Made by a program: the position numbers and the translations under genes. The notes beneath the pieces were generated by a model. The model did not search any database. It was not told the origin of the DNA and saw only the letters and a program-made list of their open reading frames with translations. From Lelliottia amnigena (lineage in GTDB: Bacteria > Pseudomonadota > Gammaproteobacteria > Enterobacterales > Enterobacteriaceae): a stretch of 64,000 nt of DNA. The stretch spans positions 3,658,001 through 3,722,000 of the forward strand of contig LR134135.1 of assembly GCA_900635465.1 (NCBI GenBank). The letters run 5' to 3'. This document shows positions 50,702-59,657 of the stretch, one piece after another (position 1 is the stretch's first letter; each line of letters opens with the position of its first letter).

Positions 50702-51849
50702 CGACAATCTCCGGGAGTGAGCAACATAAAGCGTCACGCATTCCCGTGCGAAATCTTTGGCTGCTGATGCTGTACGCTTCAGATCTGTTTCGCCAGTTGG
50801 GACGCAGTCATATTGAGGTTGAAGATAACCCGGCAGAAATACCCGACTTGGTGGCGACAATCTTGCTACATGAGATTGCGCTGCGCCGTCATCGCAATTT
50901 AAGCATGGGATACCAAACCCGTCATGCGGCCCTGAACCGGGTGAGAGGACGCATTGATGTGCTGTATACGGCCAGTCATCAGTTGATGGAGCGGGGTCGG
51001 GTCGCCTGCCATTTTCAGGACATGACCCTCGACAACCCACGAAACCGCTATGTTCGCTGCGCGTTAGAACGTCTGACTCCGATCATAGCGAAGCCGTCGC
51101 TGGCAGCAGATTGCCACGCTATGGCATTATCACTTCGCCGTGAGGGAATAAACGGAGGGTATCCTGACAACCGCGAACTGCCCTCGGTGCGGCGTTTTGG
51201 ACGCCATGATGCCGCTGATAAACCGATGGTCGATGCCGCACAATTAGCTTTTGAACTGCTGATGCCGACCGAAGATCAAGGGCAACATCTTTTGCCCGCG
51301 CCCTCAGATAATCTTTACTGGATGAGAAGGCTATTTGAAAAAGGTATTGCGGGCTTTTATCGTGTACACCTCACCAAAACAACCTGGCGGATCTTTGCCG
51401 GGAAAGAGCTGAAATGGGCATTGAGCGATCAAAGTGCGGGCAGCGCAGATATTTTTCCGACGATGAAGTCAGACATTATTCTTGAACACAAGATGGCCCA
51501 GCAACGCATTATTATCGATACCAAGTTTAATGCGATCCTGACAAAGGGCTGGCATCGAGAACAATCGCTACGCAATAGTTATATTTATCAGTTATATACT
51601 TATCTTAGAACACAGGAAAGCAAGGCAGACCCACTTTCGCTCAATGCCGCTGGCCTTCTGCTTCATCCCGCCGTTGGCTATATGCTCAATGAGTATGTTG
51701 TCACTCAGGGACATAAGATCCATTTTGCTACGGTAGATATGGCTGTAGATGCCAAAACTATTAAAAAACAATTACTGGAATTAGCCCATGATTGCGCGGG
51801 AGTCGCGGCTGAGGGCTTGCCACTTCATAAAGCAGTAGCTGCAATTTAA
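50698..51849 (+). CDS. mcrC: McrC-type nuclease subunit of the type IV restriction system
   Basis: 383 residues. The N-terminal IPVRNLWLLMLYA and the RVRGRIDV motif match McrC. The C-terminal PD-(D/E)xK nuclease core reads PTMKSDIIL then RIIIDTKFNA (catalytic Asp, Asp, Lys), followed by SYIYQLYTYLR. With McrB it cuts DNA with modified bases, driven by GTP. The ATG overlaps the mcrB stop (ATGA). The proteins differ much from K-12 McrBC, so the modification recognised may differ. Confidence 0.9.
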   Translation: MTTISGSEQHKASRIPVRNLWLLMLYASDLFRQLGRSHIEVEDNPAEIPDLVATILLHEIALRRHRNLSMGYQTRHAALNRVRGRIDVLYTASHQLMERGRVACHFQDMTLDNPRNRYVRCALERLTPIIAKPSLAADCHAMALSLRREGINGGYPDNRELPSVRRFGRHDAADKPMVDAAQLAFELLMPTEDQGQHLLPAPSDNLYWMRRLFEKGIAGFYRVHLTKTTWRIFAGKELKWALSDQSAGSADIFPTMKSDIILEHKMAQQRIIIDTKFNAILTKGWHREQSLRNSYIYQLYTYLRTQESKADPLSLNAAGLLLHPAVGYMLNEYVVTQGHKIHFATVDMAVDAKTIKKQLLELAHDCAGVAAEGLPLHKAVAAI

Positions 51850-51892
51850 TCTACTATTGCAGCCACGTAGCTGTTACCCGACGGAAGATTAA

Positions 51893-52290
51893 TCATCCGG
51901 GACTTCTCCCGATGAGTTCAAGTAGCAGAACAGCAAGTAGCTCTGTCAATGGGTTTTCCAGAGTGATTTTGCCGTGGCGGAACTCTACGCAATAGGAAGA
52001 GGCATTCAGCGAGCATGGGGCTGAGCTGATATCTGGTGATACAGATTCAGGCACGATCTCAAAAGGTAACAGTGCCGGGTGAACTATGGTTGCCGGAAGA
52101 CGCCGTGATATGCGGCCCTCGTTTTGCCACAGACGTAGCCACTTAAAGATGAAGTTGTGTGCAACCCCATTTTCGCGAGCAATCTATGCAACATTGTCGT
52201 CGGGCTGAGAGGCTAGTTCAACGATGCGAAGTTTAAAGTCGATGGAATAGACAATGCGGGATTCGGTTCGTCATCCGGCGTATCGTCCAT
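51893..52290 (-). pseudogene. IS66-family TnpA (OrfA) remnant
   Basis: Read on the minus strand, the frame gives VYSIDFKLRIVELASQP, an in-frame TAG, then IARENGVAHNFIFKWLRLWQ and NEGRISRRLPA, the helix-turn-helix of IS66 OrfA. The early part (MDDTPDDEP) is in another frame, so there is at least one frameshift and one stop. The tail ELLAVLLLELIGRSPG-stop is in frame. No IS66 TnpB or TnpC and no clear terminal repeats remain. It lies 43 bases after mcrC. Confidence 0.8.
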
Positions 52291-52692
52291 GAATAGATCC
52301 CCTTCTAAATTAGACTGAACTTTAAATTAAGGATCCCGGGATCTGAATAACAGGCGGCAGTGGCTCTACGCTTACGTTACTTCAACGGCTCAATACACTG
52401 TGATACCAATTTCGCTTCGCTCATTGCTGTCTGTTATACCCGTTTAATAAATGGGCTCAACGAAGATTATTTTGAAAAACCTGCTGAAGACCTTCTGGGT
52501 CATTTTCCTGCAGGAGAATTCGGCACTTGTTACGGATACTTTCGAAATTTTCTTGTGAAGTGGCCACACCTACATCCTTTTGTGCTGCGATGTTTGAATT
52601 GGGTATTTAGCAGTTCTCACAGCTGTAGCCGGTATAACGTCGGCAATCAAAGCTGCAGGCAGGAAGCACCTGCAGCTAGTATTGTTAACACA
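52291..52692. other. No recognisable gene
   Basis: A stretch between the IS66 remnant and the cysteine-rich gene. A plus-strand frame is open from a GTG at 52360 (ALRLRYFNGSIHCDTNFASL...) and gives plausible protein-like sequence up to about HLHPFVLRC. It then runs antisense through the cysteine-rich gene to 52923. I do not recognise a family. It may be a decayed gene end. Confidence 0.3.
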
Positions 52693-52881
52693 TCAACAGC
52701 AGCACTCTTCTTCTTTTTCAGCACATTCTTCACAAACTCTACAAGAGCAGAAGTCTTCAAGCTTGTTGCACTGGTTACATTTTTTGCAGGTACAGTCAGA
52801 CTCTTTCTCGTCACAATCCTCACAAATCCCACAGGTACATGCACTCATCATGTGTCCGCACTTTTCACAAATTTTATCCAT
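52693..52881 (-). CDS. Cysteine-rich mini-protein with three tandem CxCxxCxxC repeats
   Basis: 62 residues from MDKICEKCGHMMSA; nine further codons upstream (to 52908) are possible. It contains 17 cysteines. After the first CEKC pair come three consecutive 15-residue units, CTCGICEDCDEKESD, CTCKKCNQCNKLEDF and CSCRVCEECAEKEEE, then CCC and a stop. Acidic and lysine residues fill the spacers. The design resembles metallothioneins or a small zinc or copper store, but I know no named family. It is followed at 53225 by the yfjT-type gene on the same strand, separated by a terminator. GAG seven bases before the ATG is the only ribosome-binding hint. Confidence 0.6.
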   Translation of the reverse strand: MDKICEKCGHMMSACTCGICEDCDEKESDCTCKKCNQCNKLEDFCSCRVCEECAEKEEECCC

Positions 52882-53224
52882 AATTTTTCTCATCCGCTGA
52901 ATAAACAAACAATCTCAACATAATACGCGAATATTTTATCATTGCTTCTGCTTTAAAAAAGTGACGGATCAGAAACTTACATTAGTTTCAGTAGGTGGAG
53001 ATGAGTTATAGCTGTTTTTCTTGGCGTCGACCCAATTTCAAAGCGCTATTGGATTTCTGTAAGAGGACGTTCCAGGATGCCCCAAATTAATCCATCGTAG
53101 ATAAGTGCCGAACTTTAACATGAGTGAAAGTGAACGAAGAGCGATGGAGATTCAGCGACAAAAAAAAGAAAACCCCGGCAGCCTGGTGGCTGTCGGGGTT
53201 GGATTGCATATCGAAATGAACGTA
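52882..53224. other. Intergenic region without a confident gene
   Basis: About 340 bases between the cysteine-rich gene and yfjT. It includes the yfjT-side terminator (53163-53200) and the likely promoter of the cysteine-rich gene. Nothing else was recognised with confidence. Confidence 0.4.
53163..53200 (-). terminator. Terminator of the yfjP-yfjT operon
   Basis: On the minus strand AACCCCGaCAGC-caccag-GCTGcCGGGGTT is followed by TTCTTTTTTTT. This is a strong intrinsic terminator about 25 bases after the yfjT stop. Confidence 0.9.
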
Positions 53225-53692
53225 TCAGTCGTTAGTGCAGTCCGCTAACGTTGGCAGGACCTTTTGTGCATTCTGCACATCAGATTTAAACGTTCCAACT
53301 TTCCTGTCATTGACGTAGACCTCGAACTGCGAGGCCTTGCGAATATCCATGATGAAGCCGTACCAGGCGTTATCCCCGTTACGCCAGCCCAGGCTGGACG
53401 GAATGGGGTATTGCTGATGGTTCATCACCACCGTGATGTCGGTACCGTCATCATGCGAACTGACCGTTTTGTCTCCCGCGAGGGTAAGAAAAACCGAGTG
53501 CTGGTAGATACCGTTCTGGTCCGGATTTTCCGTACAGTTGATGGTAAACATCTTCCCACTGGCGTCCGTCACGCTGTATTCCGCATTGCCCTGGCCGTAA
53601 CCCTGCTGCCAGAGTCCGGGAACCGCAGAAGCATTAAAGCTCGCGAGCAGTACGCCTGCCAGCACAAACCGGCTGAGTGAATGTGTTTTCAT
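53225..53692 (-). CDS. yfjT: Predicted periplasmic protein YfjT (CP4-57 type)
   Basis: 155 residues, the length of E. coli CP4-57 YfjT, in the same position after yfjS. The signal peptide ends NASA-VPG. The mature part is a small beta-rich domain with two cysteines (INCTENPD and LADCTND) that could form a disulfide. No enzymatic motif is seen. Last gene before the operon terminator, 23 bases after yfjS. Function is unknown. Confidence 0.82.
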   Translation of the reverse strand: MKTHSLSRFVLAGVLLASFNASAVPGLWQQGYGQGNAEYSVTDASGKMFTINCTENPDQNGIYQHSVFLTLAGDKTVSSHDDGTDITVVMNHQQYPIPSSLGWRNGDNAWYGFIMDIRKASQFEVYVNDRKVGTFKSDVQNAQKVLPTLADCTND

Positions 53693-53715
53693 TCCTGTTT
53701 CCTTTATCTTTGTTT

Positions 53716-54159
53716 TTATTCCTGATTATCAGGATTTGACGGTATCAGCAGCCGCCCCATCAGTTTGCCGTCATGGGAGTATTCGAAGTATTTTTCCTTC
53801 GTATACGGGTCCGTGATCTCGTGGTATTCCAGTTTGATGTTGTCGGCAATACACAGCGCATTCATCAGCGGCTGCACGGTTTTTTCCTCCATATCCACCA
53901 GGTAGTAATAACTGCCGCCCTCGCAACCTTCCGGCGACTGACGGGTACGTAAGACCTGCAGGGTGAGACCTGTGGAGAAGCCAATCTGTGCCCATTCCTC
54001 ACTGACATCATCCTGGCGGCTGACCACGTCACTGAAGCGCGGAGGCGTGAGGTCCTTGAATTTGCTGATGGCTTTCAGGTCATCACTCCTGTCATCGCAG
54101 GCGCTCAGCAACAGGGTGGTGGCAACCAGTGTCAGCAGAGGGAGTGTTTTACGTTTCAT
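53716..54159 (-). CDS. yfjS: Predicted lipoprotein YfjS (CP4-57 type)
   Basis: 147 residues. It has a lipoprotein signal, MKRKTLPLLTLVATTLLLSAC, with lipobox LSAC and Asp at +2, which favours retention in the inner membrane. The rest, including DLKAISKFKDLTPPRFSDVV and GCEGGSYYYLVDMEEKTVQ, closely recalls YfjS of E. coli CP4-57. The start shares one base with the ypjK stop (TAATG). Function is unknown; the position in a four-gene envelope-type run suggests a shared task with YpjK and YfjT. Confidence 0.88.
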   Translation of the reverse strand: MKRKTLPLLTLVATTLLLSACDDRSDDLKAISKFKDLTPPRFSDVVSRQDDVSEEWAQIGFSTGLTLQVLRTRQSPEGCEGGSYYYLVDMEEKTVQPLMNALCIADNIKLEYHEITDPYTKEKYFEYSHDGKLMGRLLIPSNPDNQE

Positions 54160-54395
54160 TATTTTTTTCCTGAAATCAGACGAACGACTTTGGCAAAGAC
54201 ATAAATCCCCACGAAAATGCCTACCGGAACACCGACGAACGGCGTCAGCGCAACACTGGCAGCACCGGCTGCGCCACCGCCTGTCAGCAGTGCGGCAACG
54301 GTGCCAAGTGTCAGGGCCGTGAGGCTGTCAGACACCCCGGTTTTGTTCAGAATGATGACGATGACAACAATGGCGATAATGGCAATAACGGGCAT
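54159..54395 (-). CDS. ypjK: Small predicted membrane protein YpjK (CP4-57 type)
   Basis: 78 residues from MPVIAIIAIVVIVIILNKTG. Two hydrophobic segments (about 2-16 and 30-70, the second interrupted by Gly/Ala runs such as LLTGGGAAGAAS) suggest an inner-membrane miniprotein with a basic C-terminus (RLISGKK). It overlaps yfjS by one base. The length and place match ypjK in CP4-57. No function is known. Confidence 0.8.
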   Translation of the reverse strand: MPVIAIIAIVVIVIILNKTGVSDSLTALTLGTVAALLTGGGAAGAASVALTPFVGVPVGIFVGIYVFAKVVRLISGKK

Positions 54396-54435
54396 AGGGC
54401 TCCTCCCTGTTGCCGGGTTGATAACAAAGCCTGTG

Positions 54436-55136
54436 CTATTCCGGTGGGTTGTCAGCCGGAACAAACGCAAGCAGTGACTGCTGGATAAAGCGAAAATGGG
54501 GCAAGGCCTGAATGAACACCGGTTCTTCAGCCAGGCGGCACAGACTGTCATTACGGCGGAACGTCTCCTGCAGGGGCTGAACCAGATGGATTTCATCCAG
54601 GGTGAATACGGCGATATGTCCGCCGTGCTCACCCACCAGGTACCAGGCCTGCTGGTGGATGAGCAACCGACAGGGGGCCAGTCGCTCACAGCGCTGTCCA
54701 TCCGCAATCAGCATCACCCGCCTGCGCCCGGTAATAGCCTGAATCAACCGCCAGAAAGACAATGAGCCAGACGGTGAAGGGAGCGGACTGGCGGGCGATA
54801 TCACGCAAGGAGACTCGTCACACATCAGCAGTGCGTTCACCAGGCGTCGGTCAAGGCCAGGGAAAAGCCCGGCCAGCCCGCTCCGGTGGGCAAAGATAAG
54901 CACATCTGGCACCATCTGCATCTCACTGCCAGCAGTACGTAAGCGGCAGTAGCCGGACTGATATTCCAGGTCCAGATACATCAGCCGCTCACGAAAATCC
55001 CGCCGCAGTGTGCGCACTGACACGCCAAACTCAGCGGCCAGTTTGCGTATGCTCAGCGTTTCCCCGCCACCAGACGGCTGATTATCAGTGACAGCCTGAC
55101 AGCCAGCCGGTCATGGCGGCGTTCTGCCTGTATCAT
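54436..55136 (-). pseudogene. yfjR: Predicted transcriptional regulator YfjR, frameshifted by one base
   Basis: The gene begins [20 protein letters not shown] and would continue [22 protein letters not shown], a DeoR-type helix-turn-helix, then a WYL-like C-terminal part (WYLVGEHGG). The frame breaks in the C4 run 55062-55065 (+ strand). Adding one base there restores a 233-residue protein, exactly the length of E. coli YfjR. As written, only the second part (54436-55023) is open. Likely a sequencing indel. It should regulate the yfj operon; WYL domains sense ligands in defence-related regulators. Confidence 0.85.
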
Positions 55137-55354
55137 GAATGGTTCTCCGTGAAAGTTAACTGACTGAAAATGATGTGAATATTTTAAAGAGGGGTGTGGA
55201 CAGGGTATGGACACTGCAGAAACTATTTTTCATTTCTGCAAAAGTCAGATGTGGCGGGGGTTACAGGTCATCTTCGAGGGAGTGAGATCTGTCAGTACGT
55301 TGCAATGCGGACAGGTGGTGTCCGATATTAACAACATGGCAACAATGGGAATGA

Positions 55355-56176
55355 CTACTGCAGTTGTGTAAGCAATGTTTCCGCCATCACCCACAGTGCC
55401 CGGTTAAGCTTCACATCCCCGTCAATGCCACGTACCGCACGGGTGTGCGTCCGCCCGCCTTTAACATTACGGCCACTGAGTCCGCCCTTAATCAGGTTTT
55501 CCTGCACGCGCTGATAAGTGGTCCACAGGTCATTGCTCTCATCCTGCCAGCGGCGCGGGGAGAGTATCTGCGATTCGGTCACGGGCTGGTGGTCCTCGCC
55601 AAAGCGGTACGTGATAGCGGCTTTTGCCAGTGCCCGCTGCGCGGGAGGCGGCAACAGCAGTGACTGCATGGCATCGCGCTTTTCTTCCACCCGGTCAAAA
55701 ATCCCCAGCACCTCATATGCCCCTTCAATCACCTGACTCACCACGTCCCCTTTGTGTGGCACCCTTACTTCACCAAACGACTCGCCGCAGACAAGGCCGT
55801 TCTGACACACGGCACGAAATAACCCCGGAAGCATCTGATACGAACTGGTGCCATCGTGAGAGTTGAGCAGGATAATTTCCGGCACCTGCTTACCGGTAAT
55901 CTGTCCCTCCCGACGCAGGCGAAGCATATGCTTTGTATGCTCCCGACGACCTGGGTCACGCACCCGGGTCTGACAGGCAAAGAACGGCTGAAAACCTTCC
56001 CGCTGCAGACTGTCCAGCAGAGAGATGGTCGGTATGTACGTGTATCGCTCACTGCGGGATGCGTGTTTATCCTCGCTGAATACGCTGGGCACCACCCGAA
56101 ACAACTCTTCACGGGTTAACGGACGGTCACGACGGATAAGGTTTGCTGCGCCAAAGCGCGAAGCCAGACGGGTCAT
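55355..56176 (-). CDS. yfjQ: DUF932 family protein YfjQ (CP4-57 type)
   Basis: 273 residues from MTRLASRFGAANLIRRDRPL, the length of E. coli YfjQ; five extra codons upstream are possible. The DUF932 family is typical of plasmids and islands, related to phage/plasmid-like TIGR03299 proteins. Conserved blocks are YIPTISLLDSLQREGFQPFFACQTRVRD and PEIILLNSHDGTSSYQMLPG. Activity is unknown. It lies between the GTPase gene (92 bases) and yfjR (218-base gap). Confidence 0.9.
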   Translation of the reverse strand: MTRLASRFGAANLIRRDRPLTREELFRVVPSVFSEDKHASRSERYTYIPTISLLDSLQREGFQPFFACQTRVRDPGRREHTKHMLRLRREGQITGKQVPEIILLNSHDGTSSYQMLPGLFRAVCQNGLVCGESFGEVRVPHKGDVVSQVIEGAYEVLGIFDRVEEKRDAMQSLLLPPPAQRALAKAAITYRFGEDHQPVTESQILSPRRWQDESNDLWTTYQRVQENLIKGGLSGRNVKGGRTHTRAVRGIDGDVKLNRALWVMAETLLTQLQ

Positions 56177-56268
56177 AGCTAAACTCCTCATTACTGGAAA
56201 AATAGATACAGGAAAACCCTGTCGCTTAAGCGACAGGGCCTGGGGAATAACAGGAAAGGGTTAAATAC

Positions 56269-57132
56269 TCAGAAGAAGAAATCCCAGACGGCGCGGGCCA
56301 CGGACACCACTGTGGTGCGCACGGCCTGAATGATGGCCCGCACCGGGGCAGGTATCAGGGGAAAGGCGCTGACTGAATCAAGTACTGTACCTATGGTTTC
56401 ACCAAAATCATTCCGGGCCTGCTCCTGGACTACCGTTGTGCGAAAGGGGCGCTGCAGATGCACTACTACCGGGCTGCTGGCCTCGCGTGGCAGGCACTTA
56501 ATCATCTGCTCTGCCATCACCCGTACTCCCCACTGCAGACGGACCGATATGGCGCACACCGGATGCACGGGCTGGAACAGTTCGTGCAGCAGGCAGATTT
56601 TACGGCTGATATTTTGTTTCTGTTCAGTGGACAATTGACCGCTACTGCTGGTGGGCTCCGCTTTATCTGACTGGCTGATAACAAACAACACTTTATGCCG
56701 GTAAGCCTCACCTATCACCTGACGGTAAAAATGCTCATCGACTGCGAGTGCACGGTCATCGGCTTTAATCAGCCACAGTATCAGGTCAAGCTTTGGTAAC
56801 TGGTGAAGGTAGAGTGCAGCATATTCCACATCGCGTTTTTCGCTTTCACCGACGCCCGGTAAATCCACCAGCATCATGCACCGCTCGCCTACCTGCAGGC
56901 GAAAGCGCAAGGGTTCACGTGTGCAGGCTGCCACATCACTAACTGGCGACACATATCCAGCAAACAGGGCATTGCATAGCGATGATTTACCTGCTCCAGT
57001 TTTGCCCATGATGCCGATAACCGGCTCGTAGTTTGTGAGCTGACGAATTTGCTGCATGAGTCGCTCTGAAGCCCATTCCGGTAATCCCTTAAGTGAGTCC
57101 TGTAAGGGTTGCAGGCCTTCTTGGTTTCTCAT
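56269..57132 (-). CDS. yfjP: GTPase YfjP (CP4-57 type, YkfA/YeeP-like)
   Basis: 287 residues, as in E. coli YfjP. It is a Era/septin-like GTPase with G1 GKTGAGKSSLCNALF, G3 DLPGVGESEKRD and G4 SQSDKAEP. The C-terminal part has hydrophobic stretches (VSAFPLIPAPVRAIIQAVRTTVVSVARAVWDFFF) that could touch a membrane. The cellular role is unknown. In CP4-57 the upstream neighbours are rnlAB. Here they are replaced by an rmuC-like gene and Zorya genes. Confidence 0.92.
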   Translation of the reverse strand: MRNQEGLQPLQDSLKGLPEWASERLMQQIRQLTNYEPVIGIMGKTGAGKSSLCNALFAGYVSPVSDVAACTREPLRFRLQVGERCMMLVDLPGVGESEKRDVEYAALYLHQLPKLDLILWLIKADDRALAVDEHFYRQVIGEAYRHKVLFVISQSDKAEPTSSSGQLSTEQKQNISRKICLLHELFQPVHPVCAISVRLQWGVRVMAEQMIKCLPREASSPVVVHLQRPFRTTVVQEQARNDFGETIGTVLDSVSAFPLIPAPVRAIIQAVRTTVVSVARAVWDFFF

Positions 57133-57252
57133 GACATCTCCTGAGACAAAGAAAACAAAAATGGCGAATCCTATATGGATTCGCCGTTATGTTGGAACAT
57201 TCAAGGAGATGATATATATCTAAAATAGCTTTAAATGTTATTCAAGATAATA

Positions 57253-59074
57253 TTATGGTGATACAGATAATACTGCTTCCTTGTCATTATGATCATCAAA
57301 TTCCATGGGTATGAAATCGATTTCGAGGGATGCTTTATCTGCAAAATATGATGGGAGCTCCGCTTTAATAGCAGGAGCCAGATTTTTAAACTCACCAACT
57401 TGCTTTATAAGATTACCCTTACCACTAACCAGCTGACCTTCTGCTGCAATATATGCAGAATTTGCCGTATCAAGTCCTTTCTTGATTTTCTCGAAACTGC
57501 CCAAGAATGAATTTAACTTTTTAAACACTGTTTCAGCCTTGTTAGCCAAAGCTGCAGTATGTTTATTCTGGTCCTCGTAGCGCCATAACTGGCGAACGAT
57601 ATTTAAGCTGGTTAGCAATGTTGTCGGAGTGGCAACTAGGACATTCTTTTCAATTGCTTGCTGGAACAACGTCTCATCAGCTTTAAGCGCTTCAACAAAA
57701 GCAGACTCGATCGGAACAAACATAAAGACGATTTCAGGAGAGTTAAGACCTGGAAGTTTATAATAATCTCTATCAGCTAACTCTCTGATTCGTCCCCCGA
57801 TAGCACTCACATGCTCTTTCAGTGCAAGTGAGCGTTCAGCATCATCTTCCGCATTAATATAACGAGTATAGGCATTAAGAGAAACTTTAGCATCAATGAT
57901 TAAATGCTTACCCTGTGGTAAATAAATTATCGCATCAGGGCGTTGTCGCCCTTCTTCAGTATTGATACTAACTTCGCGTTTATAATCCTTATCCAACAGC
58001 AAACCTGAGCGTTCCAGAACATTTTCCAGAATCATTTCTCCCCAGTTACCCTGCAGCTTTTTCTGCCCGCGTAATGCGGTGGATAATTCATGTGCCTCAG
58101 TCGTGATTTTTGATTTAACTCTTTAAGAGACTCCAGCTCCTTACGTAGCTCACCTTGCTGAGTAGTTTCGCGATGATGTATTTCCTGTACTTCTTTTTTA
58201 AAGCTATCAATTGATTGCTGGAACGGATTCATCAGTGCGCTTAACGTTGATTTACTACTTTCCTGCAAAGACTTTGTTTTTGTCTCAAGAATCTCGCCGG
58301 ACAGCACTTTAAATTGCTCAACCAAGCTGGCCTTCTGAGTTTCGAAACTGGCAACTTCTCGGTTATGGCTAGCTTCGCGCTCTTGCTGCGCAGTTTCAAG
58401 TTTAGTGTATTGGCTCTGCAATTCCCCATAGTTTCCCTGCAGGGTATCGTATTTATTTGCTGCATTAGAAAGCTGTTCTTTCAATTCTCTTAATTGCTCA
58501 CGTGTCTCGTTATTGGTGGATTCTACTGCTTTTGTTTTTTCCCTTCTTCAGCCAGTAATTCTTTTAGGCCATTTGTAGTTGCTCGCTCCTGCTCTAAGCT
58601 TTTCTCCATATGGCTAAGGCGTTCACGTAATTCAGTTTCTTGGGATTTGAGCGAACGAATATCAGCTAAGCAAGTTTCACTCTGCATTTCTGCTTCATGT
58701 TGCTTCTGTCGATTATCAGTGAGTTGTTGCCCCAACGATATAAGATTACTTTTATACTCGGCTAACTCACTTAATAGACGTTTTTCAGTGCTCAGGGCGC
58801 CGTTTAATTTATCCTGAATTTTACTTTCAGAAAGTTCGTATTGATGCAGCGATTTCTGACGGTCATCCAGTAATGAAGTTTGTTCAGAAATTGTTGCATT
58901 TGAAACACTAAGAGCCTGTAGATTTTGCTCAATCTGAAGTGATAACTGTGCAACCTTACGCCCTTGTCTGGTAAGAGAAAACAGATAGCCTATTCCACAA
59001 CAAAGAAGAGCAAGAAAGATAAGAAAAATTAAAGTCCCGAGATTCCATTCAACTGAAAACATCATTACCCCCAT
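57253..59074 (-). pseudogene. RmuC-family protein, broken by two single-base shifts
   Basis: Three open pieces (58523-59074, 58032-58484, 57253-58035) read as one protein. The N-terminal membrane anchor is TLIFLIFLALLCCGIGYLF. A long coiled coil follows (about 40-310), then the RmuC nuclease-like domain with LQGNWGEMILENVLERSGL, DAIIYLPQGKHLIIDAKVSL and FMFVPIESAF. Restoring one base at each of two A-runs (T6 at 58535-58540 and T5 at 58107-58111 on the + strand) yields about 607 residues, longer than housekeeping RmuC (about 475) because of the coiled coil. RmuC proteins are linked to limiting DNA rearrangements. Its place beside defence genes suggests a defence role, not proven. Sequencing indels are likely. 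Confidence 0.8.
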
Positions 59075-59214
59075 ACTTTTAATAAATATTACTTATTCAT
59101 ATTGCACAAATATTGATAACTTTCAGGCTTGCGCATCATTGATGCTTGATGAAACATATCAAACAATAATTAATTCTAAATATATTTCAACTAGTTATAT
59201 TTAGAACAATGAAT

Positions 59215-59580
59215 TTAGTCACAACGTGTTGTACCAAACGAATCCCTCCGGCAGGTAGTCGTCTTCCCTTGAGCATCAGTAATGCGAGTATTCCCGAAAC
59301 TATCGGTACGAGATACGGAACCATCGCTGCCACGAGTCGTACCAAATGAATCAGTACGATAGCTGGAATTATTGCCGTTACCATCAGTGACTCTTGTCGT
59401 ACCAAAAGAATCAGTTCTGGACACACTCCCATCACTGCCACGCGTGTTACCGAAGCTGTCAGTACGCCAGGTATTACCATGATCGTCTCGTGTGGTACCA
59501 AAACTGTCGGTACGATATGTATTGGCCTGCACCGCAAAGCTAATAAAAAGTGAGAATATAGAAACACAAAGAACTTTCAT
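59215..59580 (-). CDS. Secreted protein with six RTDSFGxTR repeats
   Basis: 121 residues from MKVLCVSIFSLFISF; five more codons upstream are possible. The signal peptide ends FAVQA-NTY. The mature protein is made of six copies of (R/Y)RTDSFG(T/N)TR with spacers of 7-10 residues rich in Gly, Ser and Asp, such as GSDGSVS. The last copy is CRRDSFGTTRCD, where two cysteines could close a ring. I know no function. It is located between zorD and the rmuC-like gene. The DNA repeats also make a long open frame in another frame, which is a by-product. Confidence 0.7.
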   Translation of the reverse strand: MKVLCVSIFSLFISFAVQANTYRTDSFGTTRDDHGNTWRTDSFGNTRGSDGSVSRTDSFGTTRVTDGNGNNSSYRTDSFGTTRGSDGSVSRTDSFGNTRITDAQGKTTTCRRDSFGTTRCD

Positions 59581-59657
59581 AACAAGAATACTCATCTATT
59601 ATTAATTTCGTAAATATGTGGCGCTCATGCAAGTAACATAAATGCCACGGAGGATGT

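Noticed and set aside
52360..52923. A 187-codon plus-strand frame across the cysteine-rich gene
   Set aside because: Its second half is the antisense of the Cys repeats and shows low-complexity Ser/Phe sequence. The first half looks protein-like but no family was recognised, so it is noted only as an unexplained stretch.
53001..53093. A short plus-strand frame reading RRPNFKALLDFCKR, reminiscent of serine recombinases
   Set aside because: Only about 30 residues, ending in a stop, with no catalytic Ser motif nearby; chance similarity cannot be excluded.
54496..54765. Plus-strand frames opposite yfjR and ypjK
   Set aside because: Antisense by-products; yfjR and ypjK match known lengths and order.
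59187..59567. A hydrophobic 126-codon frame over the RTDSFG-repeat gene
   Set aside because: It arises from the same DNA repeats in another frame; the frame with a signal peptide and clean repeats is the believable one.
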